A stretch of DNA of 64,000 nt from WHSW01 sp963742205 (GTDB taxonomy: Bacteria > Actinomycetota > Thermoleophilia > Solirubrobacterales > 70-9), in the NCBI GenBank assembly GCA_963742205.1, contig CAVUKZ010000004.1:248001-312000 (forward strand), read 5' to 3'. The notes under the pieces were generated by a model that saw nothing but the letters and a program-made list of their open reading frames with translations, searched no databases and had not been told where the DNA came from. Both the position numbers and the translations under genes were made by a program. How positions within the stretch are numbered: the stretch's first letter is position 1; every line of letters starts with the position of its first letter. This document shows, one piece after another, positions 28,988-38,062 of the stretch.

Positions 28988-30781
28988 ATGAGCGACGCCG
29001 TCCCCGCCCTGCAAGCCAACGACTATCGCGACACCTGGTGCGGCCAGGTGCTCGCCGACCGCGTGGACTCCGACGCCCGGCTCGCCGGCTGGGTCCACCG
29101 TCGCCGTGACCACGGCGGCCTGGTGTTCGTCGACCTGCGCGATCGCACCGGGCTCGTGCAGCTCGTCTTCCACCCGGACGAGTCCGGCGAGGCGTTCGAG
29201 CTCGCGCACCGGCTGCGGCCCGAGGACGTGCTCACGGTCTCGGGTCCCGTCGTCCGCCGCGATCCCGAGACCGTCAACGCCGAGCTGCCGACGGGGGAGT
29301 TCGAGCTCCGGGTGCGCGAGGCGACGCTGCTCTCGCACGCCGAGACGCCGCCGTTTGAGATCGAGAGCTTCTCGGGCGAGGTCGGCGAGGAGATGCGGCT
29401 GCGCTACCGCTACCTCGACCTGCGCCGCGAGCGGATGGCGCAGGCGATCGTCAAGCGGCACGCGGTCAGCGCCGCGATCCGCGAGTTCCTCGATGGGGAG
29501 GGGTTCCTCGACATCGAGACGCCGATGCTGACGCGCTCCACGCCGGAGGGCGCCCGCGACTTCGTCGTCCCCTCGCGCCGGGAGCCCGGGTCCTTCTACG
29601 CGCTGCCGCAGTCGCCGCAGCTGTTCAAGCAGCTGCTGATGGTCGCCGGGTTCGAGCGCTACTTCCAGATCGTGCGCTGCTTTCGCGACGAGGACCAGCG
29701 CGCCGACCGCCAGCCGGACTTCACCCAGCTCGACATCGAGATGTCGTTTGTCGGGGTCGAGGACGTGCTCGACCTCAACGAGCGCCTCCTCGCCTTCGTG
29801 TTCGACCGCGTCGGCGGCCCGACCCTCGAACTGCCGTTGCCGCGGCTCGGCTACGACGAGGCGATGGCGCGCTTCGGCAACGACCGGCCAGACCTGCGGT
29901 TTGGGCTCGAGCTGACCGACCTCACCGACCTGCTCGCGGCGACCGAGTTCAAGGTCTTTCGCGGCGTGATCGAGTCCGGCGGCGTCGTCAAGGGTCTCAA
30001 CGCCGGCGCCCGCGACGTGCCCCGGTCGGTTCTCGACGGGCTGATCGGGCGCGCGCAGGAGCTGGGGGCGAAGGGTCTGGTGTGGGCGTTTCGAGAGGGC
30101 GACGGCTGGCGCTCGCCGACGGCGAAGTTCCTCAGCGATGCCGAGCTCGCGGCGCTCAACGACCGCCTCGCGGCCGAGGAGGGCGACCTGCTGCTCGTGG
30201 TCGCCGACCGCCCGCAGGTGGCGGCCGCCGTGCTCGGCCAGCTCCGGCTCGACCTCGCCGAGCGCTTCGAGCTGATCGATCCCGAGGCCGAGGCGTTCTG
30301 CTGGGTGGTCGACTGGCCGCTGTTCGGCTGGAACGGCGACGAGGATCGGTGGGACCCGCTGCACCATCCGTTCACCGCCCCGGACGGGACCTTCGATCCG
30401 GCAAAGCCCGGCGAGGCACGCGCGCTGGCCTACGACGTGGTCTGGAACGGGCAGGAGATGGGCGGCGGCTCGATCAGGATCTCGGACCCGGCGCTGCAGC
30501 AACAGGTGCTGGAGGCGATCGGGATCCCGGCGGACGAGGCGCGCGAGCGCTTCGGCTTCCTGCTCGAGGCGCTGCGCTACGGCGCGCCTCCGCACGGCGG
30601 GATCGCCTACGGGCTCGACCGCATCGTCCAGCGACTCCTGCACGCGGACTCGATTCGCGACGTGATCGCGTTCCCGAAGGCGGCGTCGGGCGTCGACCCG
30701 CTCACCGGGGCTCCGGCTCCGGTCGACGAGGCGCAGCTGCGCGAACTCGGGCTCCAGCTGCGGGCCAAGCGCCCGGGCTGA
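28988..30781 (+). CDS. aspS: Aspartyl-tRNA synthetase
   Basis: About 597 residues from ATG 28988 (an in-frame ATG at 28970 would add six). The N-terminal OB fold reads AGWVHRRRDHGGLVFVDLRD. Class II motifs include ETPMLTRSTPEGARDFVVPS, FRDEDQRADRQPDFTQLDIE and motif 3 GGIAYGLDRIVQRLLHADSI. The bacterial GAD insertion domain is present (KVFRGVIESGGVVKGLNAGA region) and gives the usual bacterial length near 590. It charges tRNA-Asp. Whether it also charges tRNA-Asn cannot be judged here. Confidence 0.96.
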   Translation: MSDAVPALQANDYRDTWCGQVLADRVDSDARLAGWVHRRRDHGGLVFVDLRDRTGLVQLVFHPDESGEAFELAHRLRPEDVLTVSGPVVRRDPETVNAELPTGEFELRVREATLLSHAETPPFEIESFSGEVGEEMRLRYRYLDLRRERMAQAIVKRHAVSAAIREFLDGEGFLDIETPMLTRSTPEGARDFVVPSRREPGSFYALPQSPQLFKQLLMVAGFERYFQIVRCFRDEDQRADRQPDFTQLDIEMSFVGVEDVLDLNERLLAFVFDRVGGPTLELPLPRLGYDEAMARFGNDRPDLRFGLELTDLTDLLAATEFKVFRGVIESGGVVKGLNAGARDVPRSVLDGLIGRAQELGAKGLVWAFREGDGWRSPTAKFLSDAELAALNDRLAAEEGDLLLVVADRPQVAAAVLGQLRLDLAERFELIDPEAEAFCWVVDWPLFGWNGDEDRWDPLHHPFTAPDGTFDPAKPGEARALAYDVVWNGQEMGGGSIRISDPALQQQVLEAIGIPADEARERFGFLLEALRYGAPPHGGIAYGLDRIVQRLLHADSIRDVIAFPKAASGVDPLTGAPAPVDEAQLRELGLQLRAKRPG

Positions 30782-30869
30782 ACCGTCCGCGGCGTACCGG
30801 CGAGCGCTAGCTCCCTCAAGCAATACAGCGGCTCAGCCGACCTTAGGGGGTGATGACCGTGTCGTCGGC

Positions 30870-31035
30870 GACCGCCGTTGCTAACTTTCCCGCAGGCTCG
30901 AGCCTGTGCGCGAGCCGCCCAAATTGTGAACCAACACAATTGCCTTGGGAGTCATCGTTCGGTAGCGCGCTGGTCGTAGCGCCGGCAGACACCCACCTGT
31001 TTCATCAGGTTCGCAGGCAGGGCGGTAACGGCAGG
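30870..31035 (+). ncRNA. Candidate structured RNA (6S-like?) between aspS and the next gene
   Basis: This 286-base gap carries several pairings consistent with one RNA of about 160 nt. The closing stem is GCCGTT (30874-30879) with AACGGC (31027-31032). A 14-base palindrome CAGGCTCGAGCCTG lies at 30893, a hairpin AATTGTG/CACAATT at 30922-30941, and near the 3' end ACCCACCTG-TTTCAT-CAGGTTC. The last resembles the 3'-half signature I recall from 6S RNAs. No coding frame is convincing. Strand is inferred from the flanking genes; identity as 6S is a guess. Confidence 0.28.
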
Positions 31036-31067
31036 CTGGAGCCTCTTCGTTTCCCGGGGGGCGCTCG

Positions 31068-31733
31068 ATGAGGCGCGCCATCAACGAGAACCCGATCGTC
31101 CAGGTGGCGCTGATCGGGATCCTGGCGATCGGCGTCGCCGTCCTGCTGCTGACCAGGATGAGCAGCGGCGGCGGGAGCGATTCGCCGACGGACACCGCCA
31201 GCCGCGCCCGCGCCCGGCCGCCGATCCCGCCGCCGCCTCCGGGGCGAGCGCCCCGACCGCCGACGCCGCGCAGGCCTCGTCCGGCGGCTCCGACCGCGTT
31301 CGGGGCCAGCCCCGGGCTGCCGAAGGACGTCGTCAACGCCTACGACGACGGCAAGACCGTCGCGCTGCTGATCCTGCGCGAGCACCCGCAGGGCTGCTAC
31401 TCGCGTGCGGCGCTCGTGAGCAAGCGCTGCGGCGGCATCGACGACGGGCAGGTCGCGACGATCGTCCGCGTGATCGACAAGCTGCGCGTCCGGCCCGACA
31501 CGGCGCTGATCATCACGCACGCCTCCAACATCGCCGCCTACTCGCGGATCACAACCGGGGTCGACGTCGACCGCGTCCCGGCGCTGGTCGTGCTGAGCCC
31601 CAAGCGCCTCAACGACGGCGGGCTGCCGCGGGCGACCGTCTCGTATGGCTTCCGCGGTCCGGCCAGCGTGATCCAGGCGATCGAGGACGCCGAGTACAAG
31701 GGCAAGACCGACCTGCCCTATTACCCGCACTAG
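31068..31733 (+). CDS. Membrane-anchored protein with thioredoxin-like fold, no CxxC
   Basis: 221 residues from ATG 31068 behind GGGGGG. One N-terminal membrane helix (NPIVQVALIGILAIGVAVLL) is followed by a low-complexity Pro/Arg-rich linker, possibly partly read out of frame. The soluble domain has strands and a cis-Pro-like turn typical of thioredoxin folds: KTVALLILREHPQGCYSRAA, ALIITHASNIAAYSRIT and VDRVPALVVLSPKRLN, ending ATVSYGFRGPASVIQAIED. It has single cysteines but no CxxC, so redox activity is doubtful. It probably sits on the outer face of the membrane. It lies 28 bases before the IscU-MnmA gene. Confidence 0.65.
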   Translation: MRRAINENPIVQVALIGILAIGVAVLLLTRMSSGGGSDSPTDTASRARARPPIPPPPPGRAPRPPTPRRPRPAAPTAFGASPGLPKDVVNAYDDGKTVALLILREHPQGCYSRAALVSKRCGGIDDGQVATIVRVIDKLRVRPDTALIITHASNIAAYSRITTGVDVDRVPALVVLSPKRLNDGGLPRATVSYGFRGPASVIQAIEDAEYKGKTDLPYYPH

Positions 31734-31761
31734 CTCCGCGGCCGTCTACCCTCGGCTCCGT

Positions 31762-33207
31762 ATGGACGCGGAGCTCCTCCAGGACTACCTCGCCGACGCC
31801 ACGCGCCGCGGCGGCCCGCTCGACCGCGGCTTCGACGGCGCCGCGGGCGGGGCGCCGTGCGGCGACCTGGTCCGGATCTCGGTCGAGCCCGAGGACGGAC
31901 GGATCGCGCGCGTGAGCTTCGCGGCCGAGGGCTGCGCCACGGTGCGCGCCGCGGCCGCGGCCGTCGCCGAGCTCGCCGACGGGGCCGCGGTGCTCGACGC
32001 GGCGCTGATCGGTCCCGAGCGGGTCGCCGACGCGCTCGGCGGCGTCGGGGCGCAGGGCCGCCACGCGGTCGAGCTCGCCGCGGACGCGCTGCACCGTGCG
32101 CTCGCCGGGGCCGCCGGCTCCGGAATGCAGCTTGCCCCGCCGCCCGAGTCGGGTGAGCGGGTGCTGGTGGCGCTCAGCGGCGGCGTCGACTCCGCCGTCG
32201 CGGCGCTCAGCGAGCGCGAGCGCGGGGTGGAGGTCGTCGCCGTGACGCTCAAGCTCTGGGCCGACCGCCACACCGACGCCGAGAAGAGCTGCTGCTCGCC
32301 GGCCGCCGTGCTGGGCGCCCGCGCCGTGGCGCACCAGCTCGGCATCCCGCACCTGACCCTGGACCTCGAGCGCGACTTCCGGCGCGAGGTCGTGGGCGCG
32401 TTCGTCGACGGCTACCGGGCCGGGCGCACGCCGAATCCGTGCGTCGTCTGCAACGGGGACCTGCGGATCGACGCGATGATCGCGCTCGCCGACCGCGTCG
32501 GCTGCGCGGCGCTCGCCACGGGTCACTACGCGCGGATCGCCGACGACGGCGACGGGCCGCTGCTCGCGCGCGCCGCCGACGAGGCCAAGGACCAGACCTA
32601 CATGCTGAGCGGCCTGCGCCCGGCGTCGCTGGCCCGGCTGCGGTTCCCGCTCGCCGAGCTGTCGAAGCCGCGGGTGCGCGAGCTTGCGGCCGCGGCCGAG
32701 CTGCCGGTGGCCGACAAGGCCGAGAGCCAGGACCTCTGCTTTTTGGCCGGTGAGGGCAAGCGGTCGTTCCTCGAGCGCCACGGCGGCCTCGTGGATAGCC
32801 CGGGCCCGATCGTCGACCGCGCCGGACGGCGGCGGGGGGAGCACCGGGGCCACCATCACTTCACGGTCGGCCAGCGGCGGGGGCTGCGCGTCGGAGGCTC
32901 CGAGCCCCAGTACGTGCTGGCCACCGACGACGCCACGAACACGGTGACGATCGGCTCACGCGACGAGCTCGCCCGCACCGCGATCACGGTTCGCGACGCC
33001 CGCCTGCATCGGCCCGGGGAGCGGGTCGACAAGGTCCTGGTCCGCTACCACTCGCGCCCGCTTGGCTGCGCCGTTGCGCCGGTGGCGCCGGGTGAGCATG
33101 AGGAGCTCGAGCTCGAGCTGGCTGAGCCCGCCTACGGCGTCGCGCCCGGGCAGACCGCCTGCCTGCTGGCCGGCGACGTGGTCGTCGGGCGCGCCACGAT
33201 CGCCTAG
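31762..33207 (+). CDS. mnmA: IscU-like scaffold domain fused to tRNA 2-thiouridine synthase MnmA
   Basis: 481 residues. Residues 1 to about 115 resemble the Fe-S scaffold IscU/SufU: GAPCGDLVRISVEPEDGRIA (Cys-33), SFAAEGCATVRAAAAAVAEL (Cys-58), ALGGVGAQGRHAVELAADAL. The third IscU cysteine position is not Cys here. Residues about 125-481 are MnmA: PP-loop ALSGGVDSAV (from Ser-139), CCS at 177-179, TPNPCVVCN with Cys-227 and Cys-230, GHYARIAD, KDQTYMLSGL, KAESQDLCF (Cys-326), and C-terminal beta domains (FTVGQRRGL). MnmA thiolates U34 of tRNA-Lys, -Glu and -Gln. The fused scaffold suggests that sulfur or an Fe-S cluster is supplied in cis. Confidence 0.92.
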   Translation: MDAELLQDYLADATRRGGPLDRGFDGAAGGAPCGDLVRISVEPEDGRIARVSFAAEGCATVRAAAAAVAELADGAAVLDAALIGPERVADALGGVGAQGRHAVELAADALHRALAGAAGSGMQLAPPPESGERVLVALSGGVDSAVAALSERERGVEVVAVTLKLWADRHTDAEKSCCSPAAVLGARAVAHQLGIPHLTLDLERDFRREVVGAFVDGYRAGRTPNPCVVCNGDLRIDAMIALADRVGCAALATGHYARIADDGDGPLLARAADEAKDQTYMLSGLRPASLARLRFPLAELSKPRVRELAAAAELPVADKAESQDLCFLAGEGKRSFLERHGGLVDSPGPIVDRAGRRRGEHRGHHHFTVGQRRGLRVGGSEPQYVLATDDATNTVTIGSRDELARTAITVRDARLHRPGERVDKVLVRYHSRPLGCAVAPVAPGEHEELELELAEPAYGVAPGQTACLLAGDVVVGRATIA

Positions 33208-33293
33208 CGCTCCGTTCGTACGCCTTTTGTCGAAGTGATCGCGGTTACGTGCGGCCGCTGGTAGAAGCCCGCGGACGCGAATGAAAGGGAGCC

Positions 33294-33875
33294 ATGGGAC
33301 AAACGAATTTCGACATCAGCATGTCGCTCGACGGGTACATCACGGCGGCGGGGCAGACGGCCGAGGCGCCGCTCGGCCAGGGGGGCGAGCGCCTGCACGA
33401 GTGGGCCTTCGGCGGGGATGAGCGCGATCGCGCGGTGTTGGAGGAGGGCGTCGCCGGAACCGGCGCGGTGATCACCGGGCGGCGCAACTACGAGCATTCG
33501 CTGCCCTGGTGGGGGGCGGGCGGCCCCACCGGCGAGGCTCGACTGCCCGTCATCGTCGTGTCGCACAGCGTGCCGAGCGACGCCCCCGAGGGCGGGGTCT
33601 ACGAGTTCGTGACCGACGGGATCGAGGCCGCACTCGATCGGGCGCGTGCGGCCGCCGGCGCCAAGGACGTAACGGTGATGGGTGGCGCGAACACCGGCCA
33701 GCAGTACCTGCGGGCCGGGCTGATCGACCGGGTATCGATCCACCTCGTCCCGGTCCTGTTCGGTGGGGGCACGCGGATGTTCGAGAACCTCGATGGCGAT
33801 CAACCGCGGCTCGAATGCACCGGCTCCATCCAGACCGACGAGGCGACCCACCTCCGGTACCGCGTGGTGCGCTAG
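33294..33875 (+). CDS. Dihydrofolate-reductase-family (RibD-C-like) oxidoreductase
   Basis: 193 residues from ATG 33294 behind AAAGGGAG. It begins DISMSLDGYITAAGQ and continues GAVITGRRNYEHSLPWWG, PVIVVSHSV, VTVMGGANTGQQYLRAGLID and IHLVPVLFGGGTRMFENL. These motifs match the YyaP/YwjB branch of the DHFR/RibD-C fold, which probably uses NADPH through the VMGGANTGQQ loop. The substrate is unknown. It is a free-standing gene between mnmA and alaS. Confidence 0.88.
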   Translation: MGQTNFDISMSLDGYITAAGQTAEAPLGQGGERLHEWAFGGDERDRAVLEEGVAGTGAVITGRRNYEHSLPWWGAGGPTGEARLPVIVVSHSVPSDAPEGGVYEFVTDGIEAALDRARAAAGAKDVTVMGGANTGQQYLRAGLIDRVSIHLVPVLFGGGTRMFENLDGDQPRLECTGSIQTDEATHLRYRVVR

Positions 33876-33930
33876 CGAGCGCCGGCCCGTGCCGGACCTG
33901 GCACGAGCCCCCACCTAGACTGGCGTGCGT

Positions 33931-36544
33931 ATGCGATCCGACGAGATCCGCGAGACGTTCGTCTCCTTCTTTGAGGAGCGAGGGCACCTGCGCGTGCCCT
34001 CGTCGTCGCTGGTCCCGGCGCCCGACGACACGTCAACCCTGCTCACCGTCGCGGGAATGCAGCAGTTCAAGCCGTATTTCGAGGGCCGCGAGGAGCCGCC
34101 GAGCCGCCGCCTGACGACCGCGCAGCGCACGTTTCGCACCGTCGACATCGAGGTCGTGGGCACGACCAAGCGCCACCTGACCTTCTTCGAGATGCTCGGC
34201 AACTTCTCGATCGGCGACTACTTCAAGCCCGAGTCGCTGCGCTTCGGCTGGGAGCTCTCCACCGGGGGCTTCGGGTTCGACCCTCAGCGGATCTGGGTCA
34301 CCGTGTTCGAGGGTGACGAGGAGCTCGGCCTCGGGCCGGACACCGAGGCGATCGAGATCTGGCGCGATATCGGCGTCCCCGAGGAGCGGATCGTGCGCCT
34401 GCCCGCGTCGGAGAACTTCTGGCAGGCGGGGCCAACCGGGCCGTGCGGTCCGTGCTCGGAGATGTACATCGACCGCGGCCCGGAGTTCGGTTCGGACGAT
34501 CTGCGGCCCGGCGACGACACCGACCGCTATCTCGAGTACTGGAACCACGTCTTCATGACCTACGAGCTGCACGACGACGGCTCGCTGACCGACCTGCCGC
34601 AGCGCAACATCGACACCGGCCTCGGGCTGGAGCGCATGGCGGTGATCCAGCAGGGCGTCGACTCGGTCTTCGACACGGACGCGTTCGCGCCGCTGATCTC
34701 GCTGGCCGAGGAGCTCTCGGGTCGCGAGTACGGCTCCGACCCGAAGGTGACCCGGGCGATGCGGATCATCGCCGACCACACCCGGGGTGCCGTCAACCTG
34801 ATCGCGGACGGCGTGGTGCCCTCCAACGAGGACCGCGGTTACGTGCTGCGGCGGATCATGCGCCGCGCGATCCAGCAGGGCAGGGTGCTGGGGCTCGAGC
34901 CCCCCTACCTCGGCCGGTTCTCCGAGCGGGCGATCGAGCTGCTCGGCGCGGCCTACCCGCATCTGGAGGCCGAGCGGGACGCGATCGTGCGCTGGGTCGC
35001 CGACGAGGAGGAGAGCTTTGGCCGCACGCTCGACCGCGGGACCGAGCTGCTGGCGAAGCTGGTCGCCGACGCGAAGCGAGATTCGACCTCGTGGATCGAC
35101 GCCGAGGACGCCTTCCGCCTGCACGACACCTACGGCTTCCCGTACGACCTGACCAAGGAGCTGCTCGCCGAGCAGGGACTCGCCGTCGACGACGAGGGCT
35201 TCGAGGCCCTGATGGATCAGCAGCGCGAGCGCGCGCGCGGCGCGGCCGGCCCGGGTGAGGACCGCCATCAGGCCGTGATCTCGTTCGTCTCGGACGCGCC
35301 ACGGACCCGCTTCGTCGGCTACGAGGAGCTCAGCGCGCAGACGAGCGTCGCGGCCGCGACCGAGCTCGACGGCACCCAGCTGATCAAGCTCGAGGAGAGC
35401 CCCTTCTACGCGGAGGGCGGCGGCCAGGTGGCCGACAGCGGGGTGATCGTTGCGAACGGCAACGAGGCCAGGGTCGACGACGTCTACCGAGTCGGCGACG
35501 ACCAGGCGATCCGAGTGGCGAGTGGCGAGTGGCGAGTGGCGGGCGGCGAGCCCGTCGAGGCACGCGTGGACCACGAGCTTCGCCACGCCACCATGCGCAA
35601 CCACACCGCGACCCACCTGCTGCACGCCGCGCTGCGGGAACGGCTTGGCACTCACGTCCGGCAGGCGGGCTCGGCGGTCCGCCCCGACAAGCTGCGATTC
35701 GACTTCACCCATGGCGCGCCGCTCTCGGCCGACGAGGTGCGCGCGATCGAGGACCGGGTCAACGACTGGGTCAAGGCGAGCCGCCCGGTGCGGGCGATGG
35801 AGATGCAGCGCGCCGAGGCCGAGGCGCTCGGCGCGATGGCGTTGTTCGGCGAGAAGTACGGCGACTGGGTGCGGATGGTCGAGGTCGACGAGGTCTCGCG
35901 CGAGCTCTGCGGCGGGACCCACGTCGCCAATACGGCGGAGATCGGCATCGTGGCGATCGTCTCCGAGGGGTCGAGCGCGGCCAACGTGCGCCGCGTCGAG
36001 GCGCTCACCGGGCCGGCGGCGATCGACCACTACAGGGCCCGCAGCGACGAGCTCGCGGAGGCGGGCGCGCTGCTGGGCTCGCCGCGCGACCCGCTCGCCG
36101 GCGCCCGCCGGGCTCAGGAGCGCCTGGCCGAGCTCGAGGGCAGGATCGCCGATCTGGGCCGGCGCGAGGCGGGGGAGGAGGCCGATCGCCTCGGCGAGGC
36201 AGGCTGAGGACGTCGGCGGGGTCAAGGTCGTGGTCGGCGAGGGCTCCGGCACCGATCAGCGAGCCCTGCTGGAGCTTGCGGACCGCGTGCGGCAAAAGCT
36301 CGGCGACGCGGCGGTGGTGCTCGCCGGAACCAGCGACGGCAAGGTCGCGCTCGTCGCGACCTTCAGCCCCGGCGCGATCGAGCGCGGGCTCTCCGCTGCC
36401 GCCGTGGTGCGCGAGGCCGCGGCCGTCGTCGGCGGGGGCGGGGGCGGGCGCGACGACTCGGCTCAGGCTGGAGGCCGCCAGCCCGAACGGCTGCCCGAGG
36501 CGCTCGACACCGCGCGCGAGGCGATCCGGCGGGCGCTTTCGTAG
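33931..36544 (+). CDS. alaS: Alanyl-tRNA synthetase (one-base frameshift near 36200)
   Basis: ATG 33931 (GTG 33925 also in frame) opens MRSDEIRETFVSFFEERGHL. Class II core: SLVPAPDDTSTLLTVAGMQQ, TKRHLTFFEMLGNFSIGDYF, RNIDTGLGLERMA. Editing domain: MRNHTATHLLHAALRE (His-558, His-562) and ELCGGTHVANTAEIG. The first frame stops at 36207 after ADRLGEAG. The next frame continues without loss: AEDVGGVKVVVGEGSGTDQR, then the DHHA1-type tail with VVGGGGGGRDDSAQAGG. Joined length is about 870 residues, normal for the family. One extra base in GAGGCAGGCTGAG explains the break. An essential gene, so most likely a sequence error. Confidence 0.95.
35513..35540 (+). repeat. Four tandem heptamers (GAGTGGC) inside alaS
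   Basis: Four perfect copies of GAGTGGC lie between the catalytic and editing parts of alaS, coding RVASGEWRVASGEWRVAGG. The repeat sits in a non-conserved loop. A sister array of GAGTCGA lies in aroE at 38544. Confidence 0.95.
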
Positions 36545-36555
36545 GGTCATTGCGG

Positions 36556-36945
36556 ATGCGGGTGCTGGCCATCGACCACGGCGAGGCGCGTGCCGGAACT
36601 GCGATCTGCGATCCGAGCGGGACGATCGTGCGTCCGCTGGGCGTGATCTCGCCGCCGGACCCCGACGCGGTCGCTCGGCTTGCGAACGAGGAGGGGGCGG
36701 AGCTCATCGTCGTCGGCCTGCCGGTGTCGCTCGACGGCACCGAGCGCGAGCAGGCCGCCGCCGCGCGTTCGTTTGCCGCCGCGGTCGCGAAGCTCGCGAC
36801 CGTCTCCGTCGAGACCTACGACGAGCGCCTGACCACGCGGATGGCCGGCGCCAGCGCCCGCGCCGGGGCGAGCGCGCCCGCCGACGCGCTCGCGGCAGCC
36901 CACCTGCTCGAGTCGTTTCTCGCGGGTCGCGAGGTCAGCCGATGA
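36556..36945 (+). CDS. ruvX: Putative pre-16S rRNA nuclease / Holliday-junction resolvase-like RuvX
   Basis: 129 residues from ATG 36556. The RNase H-like fold shows MRVLAIDHGEARAGTAICDP (catalytic Asp), AELIVVGLPVSLDGTEREQA and VSVETYDERLTTRMA (Glu in YDERLTT), and ends ALAAAHLLESFLAG (Asp/Ala-rich last helix). YqgF/RuvX matures the 5' end of 16S rRNA in Escherichia coli. The alaS-ruvX-mltG-aroE order is widely conserved. mltG starts inside its stop codon (ATGA). Confidence 0.93.
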   Translation: MRVLAIDHGEARAGTAICDPSGTIVRPLGVISPPDPDAVARLANEEGAELIVVGLPVSLDGTEREQAAAARSFAAAVAKLATVSVETYDERLTTRMAGASARAGASAPADALAAAHLLESFLAGREVSR

Positions 36946-38060
36946 GCCCGACGCCCGACTGGCACGACCCGTTCGCCGACGACCAGGAGGCGCTGGAGCG
37001 TGAGCGCCGCCGCGCCGAGCGCGAAGCGCGCCGGCGTGGACAGCGCAGCTCGGTGGGCGAGAAGGTCCAGGAGACCCAGGCCGGCCCCGCGACCGCGGAG
37101 CCGCCGGCCGCCACCGGAGACGGCGCGCAGCCGACCGACGGCGCGCCGCCGCCGCCGCGCCGGACCGACGGCCGTCGCGGGGGCTCGGGTCCATCCGGGG
37201 GCTCGATGCGAAACCGCCGCATCCTCGCCGCGGTGGCCTTTCTGGCGATCGCCGGACTGCTCGTATTCGGCGCGATCAAGGTCATCGGCGAGTTCAACAA
37301 GAAGGACCCGCCGCCGCCGAAGACCAAGCCGGTCAAGACGACGTCGATCACGATCCCTGAGGGCCTCGACCGCGACCAGATCGCCGCCGAGGCGAAGAAG
37401 GCCGGGCTGCGCGGCAACTATCTCGAGGCCACGAAGAAGGCACCGAAGAACTTCGACCTCGCCGACTACGGGGCCAAGGATGCTCCCAACCTCGAGGGCT
37501 TCCTGTTCCCCGACACGTGGGACGACCTGCCGAAGAACGGAACGGTCAACGACCTCGTCCAGCGCCAGCTCGAGGACTTCAAGGGCCGCATCGCGGGCGT
37601 GGACCTCTCCTACGCGAAGTCGAAGAACCTGACCGTCTACGACGTGCTCAAGATCGCCTCGATGATCGAACGCGAGGTCCAGGTGCCAGAGGAACGCAAG
37701 CTGGTCTCCGAGGTGATCTACAACCGTCTCAAGGCGAACAACCCGCTCGGGATCGACGCGACGATCCGCTACGAGGACCAGAACTACGACGAGCCGCTGA
37801 CCGAGAGCAGGCTCAACACCGACACGCCCTACAACACCCGCACGCACCCGGGCCTGCCGCCGACGCCGATCGCCAATCCCGGGCTGGACGCGATCGAGGC
37901 CGCGGCGAACCCGGCCAAGGGCGACCTCTTCTACTACGTCGTCAAGCCGGGCACGTGCGGCGAGCACGTGTTCACCTCGAGCAAGGCGGCGTTCGACCGC
38001 GCCCAGGCGAACTACCAGCAGGCGCTCGAGGCCCAGGGCGGCTCCCCGACCGACTGCTGA
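36942..38060 (+). CDS. mltG: Endolytic murein transglycosylase MltG
   Basis: 372 residues. A charged, Pro-rich cytoplasmic N-terminus leads to one membrane helix (ILAAVAFLAIAGLLVFGAIK), then the LysM-like subdomain (TSITIPEGLDRDQIAAEAKK) and the YceG catalytic domain: NLEGFLFPDTWDDLPKNG, IASMIEREVQVPEERKLVSE (catalytic Glu), IYNRLKANNPLGIDATIRYE, TPYNTRTHPGLPPTPIANPG and FYYVVKPGTCGEHVFTSS. It cuts nascent glycan strands and sets their length. Translation is probably coupled to ruvX; aroE starts three bases after the stop. Confidence 0.96.
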   Translation: MSPTPDWHDPFADDQEALERERRRAEREARRRGQRSSVGEKVQETQAGPATAEPPAATGDGAQPTDGAPPPPRRTDGRRGGSGPSGGSMRNRRILAAVAFLAIAGLLVFGAIKVIGEFNKKDPPPPKTKPVKTTSITIPEGLDRDQIAAEAKKAGLRGNYLEATKKAPKNFDLADYGAKDAPNLEGFLFPDTWDDLPKNGTVNDLVQRQLEDFKGRIAGVDLSYAKSKNLTVYDVLKIASMIEREVQVPEERKLVSEVIYNRLKANNPLGIDATIRYEDQNYDEPLTESRLNTDTPYNTRTHPGLPPTPIANPGLDAIEAAANPAKGDLFYYVVKPGTCGEHVFTSSKAAFDRAQANYQQALEAQGGSPTDC

Positions 38061-38062
38061 GC

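Noticed and set aside
33925..36544. Programmed frameshifting in alaS
   Set aside because: No slippery heptamer or downstream structure is visible near 36200, and many other genes show the same kind of break; sequence error is simpler.
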